From assembly GCA_032353305.1 (NCBI GenBank), contig JAUCNG010395256.1:1-10710 (forward strand): a DNA stretch of 10,710 nucleotides, written 5' to 3'. Both the position numbers and the translations under genes were made by a program. The notes beneath the pieces are model-generated. The model was not told the origin of the DNA, did no database searches, and was given only the letters and a program-made list of their open reading frames with translations. Shown here in pieces: positions 1 through 7,207 of the stretch. Source of the stretch: Cephalothrix spiralis. Its lineage: Eukaryota > Nemertea > Palaeonemertea > Archinemertea > Cephalotrichidae. Within the stretch, counting starts at the first letter, position 1. The number at the start of each line of letters is the position of its first letter.

Positions 1-69
1 ATGCAATTGAAGATGCAAAGACTTATTTAAAAAATGCATTGGCTGCTTTCACTAAAAACGGAACCACAG
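1..69 (+). CDS. Mucin-like membrane protein, partial 5'-most visible exon
   Basis: This is the 3' end of a coding exon whose start lies outside the window. The frame that joins correctly to later exons reads about 22 residues, including EDAKTYLKNALAAFTKNGTT, and ends one base into a codon at a strong donor (CACAG|GTAAGTG). The first part looks like the amphipathic helical end of a folded extracellular domain, whereas the last residues (NGTT) begin the Thr/Asn-rich stalk. The domain family cannot be named from so short a piece. The donor leaves a phase-1 border, matching the exons at 1634, 2841 and 5783. The frame is chosen by that match; there is no independent support for it. Confidence 0.6.
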
Positions 70-209
70 GTAAGTGTACTATAAATCACTAAAGGAGAAA
101 AATCTTAATATGTTCATGAATATCAAGAGAGCTCAAGAGCTGCAATGACGAACCTAACATCAAAATAATGTAAGACTCGGGAAAATTAGATAGGGGAACT
201 AGTATTGAT

Positions 210-580
210 TATGACATACACAATTGGATGGAAAAATTGGCGAGGGAAAAATTGGTAAATGTTCGCCAGCCCCCTAACGGTTTTGCCTATTGGCGGGTAT
301 AGTTGACCACCACGAACTATATATTTCTAGAAACGTCTTGAAAAATGCCGATCACTCGGGTGGGGGGGGGGGTAGATTTTTGCCCCACCCTCTGTGTGGG
401 GATTGGGGCAAAACGTGATTTTACAAAAATCTAAACCCCCGAGGGATCAGCATTTTCCAAGACTTTTCTAGTAATATATATAACTTGTGGGGGTCAACTA
501 CCCGCTAATATGCTAAACCGTTTAATAGGGAGGCGAAAATGTAGGCCTACCAATTTTTCCATCCAATTATGTATATTATA
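210..580. mobile_element. Fold-back (long inverted repeat) element in intron 1
   Basis: The left arm (about 210-360) and right arm (about 425-580) are inverted copies of each other. Shared blocks include CAATTGGATGGAAAAATTGG at the outer end, a GCGGGTAGTTGACC-type block, TATATAT, and AAAATGCTGATC with CTCGGG near the centre. The central loop holds an 11-G run and paired GGGGCAAAA/TTTTGCCCC segments. There is no coding capacity. The element resembles a non-autonomous fold-back DNA transposon of about 370 bp. Both outer ends carry TA, but I cannot define a target duplication with certainty. Confidence 0.75.
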
Positions 581-979
581 CTGAAATCATGTTGCCATTT
601 TCCTTGATATTATTCTGTGTTAAATGAACACATGAAGTAAAAAAACAAGCCGATTTTAGAATGAAAATTATAGTGAAATTTTTTAACATCTCATTTTATT
701 AGCATTAGCAATGTATAATTTGGAATTCCGTCTTATTAATATAAAATACTACACAGTATACCAGCATTGTGCAGTGAGAAACATTTGGTTAATATTTTTT
801 AGAATAAACTCAACAGTCGTTCCATAATGCATTAAAATCTATAAAGTCGCACATATGTTTTATTTTCAATATTGGATATCAAAAATACTTGTTGGACGTT
901 AAAACCCAGATGCTATATCACACGGCGATATATGGTATACGAATTAAGGTGTAAATAGCAGGTAGCCTATACAAATACA
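581..979. other. Anonymous AT-rich intron sequence
   Basis: Apart from short A/T runs I see no exon, repeat pair or signal here. It is part of the mucin intron that runs from 70 to 1633. Confidence 0.5.
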
Positions 980-1116
980 CAGGGGCGCCGAAACTCGGGG
1001 GCCATAGTGGCGCGTCTCCCCTCACCAAAAATCGACAGTACAAATTTTTGTCAAATCAGTCACCGAAATCAGTGCATGATTCGGCACTCCCACAAAAAAT
1101 TGCTTCCGCCGCCCTG
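980..1116. mobile_element. Short hAT-like MITE with probable 8-bp target duplication
   Basis: The element begins CAGGGGCGCCGAAAC and ends in the inverse of CAGGGCGGCGGAAGC, giving imperfect terminal inverted repeats. The flanking octamers are CAAATACA on the left and AAAATACA on the right, matching at seven of eight positions. CAGGG ends with an 8-bp duplication are typical of hAT elements. At 137 bp it has no coding capacity. A related terminus, CAGGGCCCGCGGAAGCAATT, is found at 7410. Confidence 0.65.
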
Positions 1117-1633
1117 AAAATACATATTGGGTAGAGTGCTGTGAAATTACATCGAGAGTAATTTCTTTAACTGACGAGGCGCAGGCGAGTGCAATATTGA
1201 TATTCACGGGTGCTGGTAACTTTTAATGGCACGTGATCTATTGAGTGTGAACAAATAATGACCAACGTATACCAAAGAAATGTAAACTTGGTCAATACTC
1301 TATGGATCTCGTTCTATAAAACGTGACTAGAAAGTGCTGAATTTTAATATCGTCTCTGCTACTCATGCATAAAGCAATCACGTGTGCTCGTTCTGTTACC
1401 TTTTTACGACACTCAACCCATGCATTTATTTTGACTTGTATATAATAGGCCACCATTAAAACTAGAATTGTGGTTTTGAGATACCTAATTTTACCCAATT
1501 ATTTGCATAGATAGATCCCATCTAGCCGGGGACTATCTAACATTAGACCCTAATCACATGTCACGATTCATCCAATCACATTCCTAATATATTATTGACA
1601 TCGGTTTTATAATCAATGAATTATATCTTGAAG
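1117..1633. other. Anonymous intron sequence before the small mucin exon
   Basis: No coding segment, RNA gene or paired repeat is supported here. The minus-strand open frames are of chance length for this base composition. Confidence 0.45.
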
Positions 1634-1726
1634 GTGATGTAGTAACCAATTCAACTAAAGGAACGACGGAGGATGTCAAACCAAGGGTTAAACCTACTAC
1701 TACACCATTAGGTAATACAACCCATG
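1634..1726 (+). CDS. Mucin-like membrane protein, small phase 1-1 exon
   Basis: A 93-base exon lies between an acceptor (TCTTGAAG|GTGATG) and a consensus donor (CCCATG|GTAAGT). In the phase-1 frame it is fully open and reads DVVTNSTKGTTEDVKPRVKP followed by a TTTP-type stretch and GNTTH. The composition is Thr, Pro, Lys and Asn, with two N-glycosylation sequons (NST, NTT), as expected of an extracellular mucin stalk. Both borders are phase 1 and the length is divisible by three, so the exon can be included or skipped without changing frame. The polypyrimidine tract of the acceptor is weak. Function as an O- and N-glycosylated spacer is inferred from composition; no enzyme or binding motif is visible. 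Confidence 0.65.
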
Positions 1727-1917
1727 GTAAGTCAATTTGATGTATCTCACTCTATATGTTTCATATGTATGTTCATTCTTGTATCTATCTGTAATCTCTG
1801 TATGTCTCGCTTTTAAGATCTTTTAATGTCTTGTGGTTACAAAAATGTCTTGATTTTTTAAAGCTTGGTGTATTATACAATAGCACAGATAACTAAATAT
1901 TTTGTCCACAAGGACAG

Positions 1918-2365
1918 ATTCGATTCATCCTAATCTTTACGTCCAATCTCAAAATTAAAGTAGGAGGATGATGACTACAGTGAAAATCTAAAAATTGTCC
2001 GACACGGTTATTTCCTGAAAATATTAAAATCGCAGTTGGCTCAGTTTTCGAGAAATGCGCATGCGTGGGTGAGTTTAACGTGCGTACATGAGAAAATTGC
2101 AAAAATGACAGAAAATTCGAATGAAATAGAGACATGATTATGAAAATGACGTCAGACCTATTTAAGACATTTAATGTATAACGGCTGATTTTACTTCATA
2201 TATTGATAGAAACATGTCCCTATTTTAGCGGAATCCCCTGTCATTATTTTACGAGTTGCGCATAAACAACTCTTAAACTTGATCGCGCATGCGCATTTCT
2301 CAAAAACTGAGCCACTAATGGTTTTTCCTGGTCATCAAAAATCTAAGAGAGTTAGGATTGGTTCA
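1918..2365. mobile_element. Diverged inverted-repeat element in intron 2
   Basis: The clearest paired segments are 2034-2065 (GGCTCAGTTTTCGAGAAATG followed by CGCATGCG) and its inverse at 2286-2316. Weaker outer pairs link GATTCATCCTAATC near 1920 with GTTAGGATTGGTTCATC near 2350. The inner part holds a TGACGTCA motif at 2147. It reads as an old non-autonomous DNA transposon. Borders and target duplication are unclear. Confidence 0.55.
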
Positions 2366-2572
2366 TCTAATTGTTATAAAAAATTTACGATAAATTTTCC
2401 AAGCGGCGCGCGGGAATTTTCCATTTTTCGAAAAATCTGAGCTGTGGATCTGTAATCAAAGTAATCAAAAAAGGCCTTAGCCATAATTTGAAGCACAGCT
2501 TATGTAAATTCACCTCATCGTTGTTTGAAGATGGTAGGCCGGTTTTCATGACCTAATTGGTCCCGGGCAGGA

Positions 2573-2615
2573 CTTTCCTTGCCGCTAGTGTTCGGAACAC
2601 TAGCGGCAAGGAAAG
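2573..2615. repeat. Perfect 20-bp hairpin with 3-base loop
   Basis: CTTTCCTTGCCGCTAGTGTT is followed by CGG and then its exact reverse complement. It is immediately followed by a second small palindrome, GGAACACCGTGTTCC (2615-2629), which reuses the GGAACAC sequence. The arms are about half G+C in an otherwise AT-rich intron. A tiny loop and perfect pairing argue against a microRNA precursor. A recent transposon end or excision product is more likely. Confidence 0.85.
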
Positions 2616-2840
2616 GAACACCGTGTTCCTACATGTAGCTAGCAATAGACTCATCATCATTCAATACTGAGAACATTCGGTCGATCACGATGACAAATGA
2701 TGTGCCTCTGTCTTTAGAACGCATTGCACTATCTGTGCTATATAATATAATACTGTATAATCTGTGATTCAAAATTGATAATATTAAGTATAGTTGTGCA
2801 TTTTGACAAAGTGAATTAACGATAAATTATGTTTACCAAG

Positions 2841-3287
2841 GTCAAGGCGAAGGTGGTGGGAATAGCACAGAGCATGTGCCAAATTCTGGTGAAACTAGTG
2901 CATATGCAACAAATGAGAGCTTGTTTATTAATGCAACACGCACTAATGCACACAACACTACTACTTCTACGTATACCAACACAACGAGACAGGATGAAAC
3001 CAACACCACAACACCTTCTGTGCATATTGGACAAGTTAACACCACAACGATAGAGCTTGTAAATGGCACAGTCACTAATGGAACAGCTGATAGAGTTAAT
3101 TCTACGGAGGATAACTCCTCTATTCTTTCAGGGAATCAGACCGAGATACCTGCTAAAATATCCACTTCAGAAGACAAGAATGAAACTAACACAACAACAC
3201 CATCTACCACTCCAAATGGTATTAATTCAACTAATTTAGCAGATCATAATGCAACTTCTCCAGCGGAAAACCTAAAAAATGATACTC
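2841..3287 (+). CDS. Mucin-like membrane protein, large sequon-rich exon
   Basis: This 447-base exon runs from an acceptor (TTTACCAAG|GTCAAGG) to a good donor (GATACTC|GTGAGTG), phase 1 at both ends. It encodes about 149 residues, starting with a Gly-rich GQGEGGG turn and continuing as a Thr/Asn/Ser-rich stalk with repeated NTTT and TNTTTPS units. I count about 17 N-x-S/T sequons, roughly one per nine residues. There are no cysteines in the stretch, so it is unlikely to be a folded disulphide domain. An extended, heavily N- and O-glycosylated ectodomain is the natural reading. The open frame continues two codons past the donor before a stop, so intron retention would end the protein here without a membrane anchor. 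Overlapping open frames on either strand are shadows of the repetitive codons. Confidence 0.75.
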
Positions 3288-3293
3288 GTGAGT
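3288..3293 (+). other. Splice donor of the large mucin exon (original copy)
   Basis: GTGAGT follows ACTC and matches the metazoan U1 donor consensus well. The same donor with its flanks recurs at 3565 because of a tandem duplication. Confidence 0.65.
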
Positions 3294-3516
3294 GATACAC
3301 AATAGAGCTAGTATCTTTCCTGCTTCAGTAGAATCAACCCAAAACGATTTAGCATACCGTTAGATATATGGGAGTAGACTAGTTAGAAACTAAATATTGT
3401 GATACCGTCCTTTCCTTTCACACAATTCATTGATGTGAATTCTAAATTGTATAAGATCCATTTACCCACCGTTCTATCTGTCTATAAATAACCTACTAAT
3501 GGTCACTAATATTAAG

Positions 3517-3564
3517 CAGATCATAATGCAACTTCTCCAAAGGAAAACCTAAAAAATGATACTC
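3517..3564 (+). CDS. Possible duplicated mini-exon of the mucin-like gene
   Basis: The 3' end of the large exon, with its donor, is present a second time. In this copy an AG at 3515-3516 could act as an acceptor. Using it gives a 48-base phase 1-1 exon reading DHNATSPKENLKNDT, nearly identical to the end of the preceding exon (ADHNATSPAENLKNDT). The frame is open, the donor GTGAGT is kept, and a branch-point-like CTACTAAT lies about 20 bases upstream of the AG. The acceptor lacks a pyrimidine tract, so the segment may be untranslated duplication debris. If spliced in, it repeats two sequons (NAT, NDT) in the stalk. Confidence 0.35.
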
Positions 3565-3816
3565 GTGAGTGAAACACAATAGAGCTAGTTTCTCCCGCTT
3601 CAGTATAGTATCATCCGAAAACGTTTTAGCATACCATTAGAGATCTGTAGAATGGTAGAATGGGAGTAGTTAGAAGCTAAATTCTGAGTAGTGAAACCTA
3701 TACTTGTGAAACCGTCCTTTTCCTTTCACACAATTCCTTAATGTGAATTCTAAATGGTGTAAGATATACTTAACCACCGCTCTATCTGTCTAGAAATAAC
3801 CTAATTTTGTGTTTTT

Positions 3817-3853
3817 AGTGTGTTGCTTTCGAGTCCGTAGTAAAAACAGAGTT
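3817..3853 (+). other. Possible alternative terminal exon start of the mucin-like gene
   Basis: AATTTTGTGTTTTTAG is the best-looking pyrimidine-rich acceptor in this intron. Entered in phase 1 from either upstream donor, it would add about 12 residues (LCCFRVRSKNRV) before a TGA. That would give a soluble, cysteine-bearing end without the membrane helix. No nearby AATAAA is seen, so the site may be decorative. Confidence 0.15.
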
Positions 3854-4027
3854 TGATGACGCTCTGTCTCTTTATCATGTTTATTATACTGTAATGGACT
3901 CCGTGGGAGTAGATTTCAGTAAAACAAAGATGATACGTAGCGTCAGTTTATAACCCTTAGTTTAGTTCAGAGTAGTGCTTGAGACTACACAGAAAAATCT
4001 GCAGCGTTTTATAAAATAATAAGTATT

Positions 4028-4260
4028 ATAAAAGCGGTAGATCGAGAGTTGGTCTTTGAATCCGGAGGTACCGGGTTCGTGACCCGGGCTCAACACTTCT
4101 TTCCATCGGGATGAACATTCGGCAAGTTCTCCATTGCTTCCTTTGTGGCTCGGTCAGGTTATAAATACGTCTTCAGGTTAACCCAACTACAAAATCGGTA
4201 TATTAGAGTGCGGGATAGTTCTAAATGCCTAAGGGTAAATGCTCATAAAACGGACCATCT
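4028..4260 (+). mobile_element. tRNA-derived SINE (degenerate tRNA-Thr-like head)
   Basis: Positions 4033-4090 read like a damaged tRNA. GCGGTAGATCG is D-arm-like, GTTGGTCTTTGAATCCGGAG is anticodon-arm-like, and CCGGGTTCGTGACCCGG is a complete T-arm with RNA polymerase III B box (GGTTCGTGACC, 4074-4084). Compared with a normal tRNA the anticodon loop lacks a base and there is no proper acceptor stem, so it is not a functional tRNA. The downstream 150-170 bases (through a TGCGGGATAGTTC-type block) are presumably the SINE body. It lies in the last mucin intron. Confidence 0.65.
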
Positions 4261-4962
4261 TTTCTATTTGAGCCAGTCATCTGACGCCCACACTTTAAGA
4301 TTAATTAATTAGAAGCAAACTATACTTAGTACTTTACTCTTTACTACACGAAGCGGTCAATTGACAACTCCAGAATCAAAATTTGGCATGAATTAAATCT
4401 TTAATTCGAGTGACATTTTACAGATTAGAAGCGTACATGGTGAGGTGCGTTTGCGCTTTAAATATCGGCTTCCGCATTTTGAAGGTGTTTAGCTAGTTAA
4501 GGCATGCTTTCAATAGTTTAATTTCTGCGAACGTGAAAAATGGAAATACATATATGAGTTATTAATCACACTATTGTGACACACGTGCAATAAAGAGTTG
4601 TCAAAATCAATAGTTTGAGTAATATAAAATTGATATTTACCAGCTGTGAGATAATTCATACTTCAAAACTGTCAAATTACTGACATATGGTCTAAGACGA
4701 CTAATTATTTATACCTATTTTCTTAGTAATATAATGGTCATTTTCAAAAATCAATGAGATCAGGCCATACAAGAATAACACGATCATAGATCATCATACC
4801 CACGCAATTTTCAAGGTTAGGTAAAATATTAAAAAATATGCCAATAGGCGTTAAGCTCACTTTGAATAGAGAATTCCAAGGATCGATGAGTTAGAGGATC
4901 GAGTGATTTTGAGGTCCGGTGTTGAGGTCCCTAATTGGAAATTCGTTGCAAACTGATGGTAC
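4261..4962. other. Anonymous intron sequence
   Basis: The stretch is AT-rich and holds no exon with both splice sites in phase, no RNA gene and no paired repeat that I can support. Confidence 0.4.
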
Positions 4963-4964
4963 TA

Positions 4965-5409
4965 AGCCCACCGCACACTAGGCGCTTCATCGGACCATCG
5001 CAGTAAAATTCCTAGTGTGGGTGGCATTTTTCATGCATCATCGCACCATCGCTGCAAAAATCAAACTTGTTATGGTCCGATGATGCAACCATGGTTTTAT
5101 TACCCATAAAGCAACGCGACTATCACCATATAAGAAGAAACCTTTCGTCCACTAGTCCAAAAATTGGCATCAAAAATGAAAACAAAATGTTTGGTGCCAT
5201 TGTTTAGACTAGTGGACGGAAGGTTTCTCTTTATATGGTGATAGTCGCCTTGCTTTATGGGTAATGAAACCATCGTTACTAAAATGGCATCAAAACTTAT
5301 TTTTCTATTTTTGATGCCATTTTCTCAATGCAGCCGTGTTGTACTGTAGCGTGCGCTGGAAAACATTTTACTGCGATGGTCCAATGATGTACCTAGAATG
5401 CGGTGGGCT
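4965..5409. mobile_element. Large fold-back DNA transposon remnant flanked by TA
   Basis: The ends are AGCCCACCGCACACTAGG on the left and the inverse of AGCCCACCGCATTCTAGG on the right, flanked on both sides by TA (4963-4964 and 5410-5411). The arms match through CGGACCATCGCAGTAAAAT near the ends and again through a long inner block (5088-5175 against 5191-5275: ACCCATAAAGCAA, CGACTATCACCATATAA, GTCCACTAGT). The right arm contains an extra 15-bp hairpin (5281-5323, AAAATGGCATCAAAA and its inverse). TA flanks suggest a Tc1/mariner-type target, though a 3-bp TWA target cannot be excluded. The small open frame at 5336-5527 runs through this element and is not a gene. Confidence 0.8.
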
Positions 5410-5522
5410 TAATGCATTTCGCGCGTGCAATTCACGATCTAAGTCAACGGATCTCTATCGTCGAGTAATACTACATATTACTGTATTATTATATGGTCTA
5501 ATAAAGCTTCCATGTAAGATCC

Positions 5523-5557
5523 ATTAAGCTGGGATCATAATCTTAGGAGAAGATAGA
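5523..5557 (+). repeat. Fragment related to the SINE-like end of the window
   Basis: TTAAGCTGGGATCATAATCT followed by TAGGAGAAGATAGAT corresponds, with a few changes, to TTAAGCTATGATCAAAACCC followed by TAGGAGGAGATAGAT at 10677-10710. The upstream tRNA-like part is missing here, so this looks like a truncated copy of the same dispersed family. Confidence 0.55.
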
Positions 5558-5781
5558 TTTGGCGCTAAGGTAAAAAAACGCCAAAGTCTAAAATGAGTGT
5601 ACTCTGCATGCATACAAGCATCAGCACGATTCAGCAGTGACTATTATGATCTATTATCGAGGCTTAGCCTACACTCAAACCCATACATAATTTTGTTGTA
5701 TCTATATTGCTTCAACTTATACGAGAGAAAAAAGAATATGATCAATACCTACATGTACTAATGTATAAATGAATTATTTCA

Positions 5782-5871
5782 GAAACTGGATCAACAACAG
5801 CTTCAACAACAGAAACTGGATCAACCTCAACTTCAACAACAGAAACTGGATCAACAACAACTTCAAACACA
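5782..5871 (+). repeat. Three tandem 30-bp coding repeats (10-residue unit)
   Basis: Three units start with GAAACTGGATCAAC and encode ETGSTTASTT, ETGSTSTSTT and ETGSTTTSNT. The first unit overlaps the splice acceptor, its first base being the G of the AG. If the upstream exon ends in C (exon at 2841 or 3517) the first residue becomes Gln instead of Glu; if it ends in G (exon at 1634) it stays Glu. The array is a likely site of copy-number polymorphism. Confidence 0.85.
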
Positions 5872-6222
5872 ACAACATCACCTTCATCAACAATACTTTC
5901 AACGTCAAACACATCTGAATCTCCAACAACGCCATTAACAACTTCATCAACAAAAACAATAACAACAGAAAAAACCAATTCAGAAAATAAGACTATAAAT
6001 TCAAATAAATTATCTCCTTTAAACATTAAAAAAGACAATGGTTTAGACACTGCTGATAATATAAGGTCATCAGGAATGACTGGTTCATTAATTGCAGCAT
6101 TAACATTAGGATGTATATTTATGTTTGCATTGTTGGTTCTTGTTGGAAAGCGAGTTTATGATGGTTGGTCAAAAAGACATTACTCAAGAATGGATTATCT
6201 CATAAATGGAATGTATAATTGA
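5783..6222 (+). CDS. Mucin-like membrane protein, terminal exon with membrane helix and tail
   Basis: The exon follows a good acceptor (GAATTATTTCAG|AAACTGG) and is entered in phase 1. It opens with three copies of a 10-residue unit (ETGST-type), continues as a Thr/Ser-rich stalk with three sequons, then a more polar linker. Next comes one hydrophobic helix of about 20 residues (LIAALTLGCIFMFALLVLVG, 6088-6147). A 24-residue tail follows, beginning KRVYDGWSKRHYSRM and ending in NGMYN before the TGA at 6220. The basic residues right after the helix fit the positive-inside rule for a type I single-pass protein with a glycosylated ectodomain. The tail is rich in Tyr and looks constrained rather than low-complexity, suggesting a conserved intracellular interaction, but I cannot place the family. 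No other membrane segment is visible. Confidence 0.8.
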
Positions 6223-6235
6223 TAGTAGCCTATAT

Positions 6236-6885
6236 ACAGGGTGTCCCAATATTATGGAAAACACCAAATAACAGAAAACACCGAAGTGTAAAAACACAGA
6301 CACAAGATCCCAGTTACCAATATTTCGTCTCAACGTCATATTGTGACTTAATTTATGAATTGACCACAACGCTGCTATAGTGTATAGTGCTCACTAGATA
6401 AAACATGTTCTTCTCTTTCAAATAAAATAAATTTGGTGCAAATCTATCTAACAACATCTGAGCTACATCAATTTGCCCAAAGAACCAAAAAGTTCAACTT
6501 CCCCAGTAGGAAGTAACCCAAATGAACGTCCTGTCTCAGGAGTAAATAAATGTGTTGTGACTTTTTAATTTTTCTAAATTTCTTATTCAATTTACTATTC
6601 AGAAAAAGGTTTATCAAAAATTTACATGCACTGAAAATATTCAAGATTAATTTTACAGTGATTGAAAATAGCATTCTCTCGATTTAGTATGGGTGGGGAA
6701 AATGAGACCAGAGGTTTTTCGGGAAAATCGTCGAAGCTCCCATAGTTAGCAGCCGATCTGTACCAAATCTGTTTTATTCGGGAGTATAAACCATGCTCTC
6801 AAGGGCGTATTATTAAAAATATTCATAATTAAGTCCCCATATGACGTCATTTGGGTGTTTCCATAATATTTGGCCACACAATATA
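6236..6885. mobile_element. Possible TIR-bracketed element covering the mucin 3' UTR
   Basis: ACAGGGTGTCCCAATATTATGGAAAACACC-like sequence starting at 6236 recurs inverted at about 6850-6885 (GGGTGTTTCCATAATATTTGG). The ends resemble CAGGGTGTCCC termini of mariner-like elements. The left end lies only about 14 bases after the mucin stop codon, so the polyadenylation signal at 6421 would be transposon-derived. The two ends differ at several positions and no clear target duplication is visible. They could be two independent insertions. Confidence 0.4.
6421..6431 (+). terminator. Overlapping AATAAA polyadenylation signals of the mucin-like gene
   Basis: AATAAAATAAA supplies two overlapping AATAAA hexamers about 200 bases after the stop codon, a normal 3' UTR length. 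A TTTGGTGC-type stretch follows shortly after. The site lies inside a region bracketed by inverted repeats (6236 and 6885). Confidence 0.5.
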
Positions 6886-7207
6886 ATACACATGTAAAAA
6901 GAACTTTTGCTATTAAATGTTCAAAACACTGAATACCAAAAGTTCCATTAACCTGTGTAATGAGTTTATAAGCATAAATGGTTGGGCATGGCAAAATATT
7001 GAAATACTACGATATAATGCAACTACTCTAAGCCTAAAATCAGCCCATGTGAACTGAAATCAGATTATCGAGATTATTTATTACTAATAGAGGAAAGTCT
7101 CTTTTTTACAAGATTATTTTTTAAGCTGATTTAAAAATTCCTTGCTCAAGTTTAATTATAACATATCATTTCCGCTTCATGTTACCGCAAACTATGTGAT
7201 CAAATTG
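6886..7207. other. Anonymous intergenic sequence
   Basis: AT-rich with scattered short repeats. I see no gene, RNA or paired element here. Confidence 0.4.

Larger units (their letters stand above)
3231..3802. repeat. Imperfect tandem duplication (two copies) spanning exon end and intron
   Basis: Copy 1 (about 3231-3493) and copy 2 (about 3506-3802) share long blocks. These include GCAGATCATAATGCAACTTC, the donor region GTGAG(T)GAxACACAATAGAGC, a CTTTCACACAATTC block and TCTATCTGTCTAxAAATAACC at the ends. Copy 2 carries about 30 extra bases in its middle. The duplicated unit starts inside the large mucin exon and continues into the intron, so the coding tail and splice donor are copied together. 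Divergence of several percent means it is a genomic event and not a read artefact. Confidence 0.85.

Noticed and set aside
1893-2135. Minus-strand 80-residue open frame
   Set aside because: It sits inside an inverted-repeat element and its length is unremarkable for this base composition.
2573-2615. Hairpin as a microRNA precursor
   Set aside because: The stem is perfect, only 20 bp long and has a three-base loop, unlike animal pre-miRNAs.
2816-3075. Overlapping open frames on both strands across the mucin exon
   Set aside because: They are out-of-frame readings of a Thr/Asn-rich repetitive coding sequence. Only the frame with phase-1 splice borders and sequons makes sense.
4033-4090. Functional tRNA gene
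   Set aside because: The T-arm is good, but the anticodon loop is short and no acceptor stem can be paired.
5336-5527. Plus-strand 63-residue open frame
   Set aside because: It runs through one arm and the end of a fold-back transposon, and has no protein-like features.
5742-6050. Minus-strand open frames rich in Val, Asp and Leu
   Set aside because: They are the antisense shadow of the Thr/Ser/Asn repeats in the terminal mucin exon.
6746-6994. Minus-strand 82-residue open frame
   Set aside because: Part of it is the terminal repeat at 6850-6885. No domain is seen.
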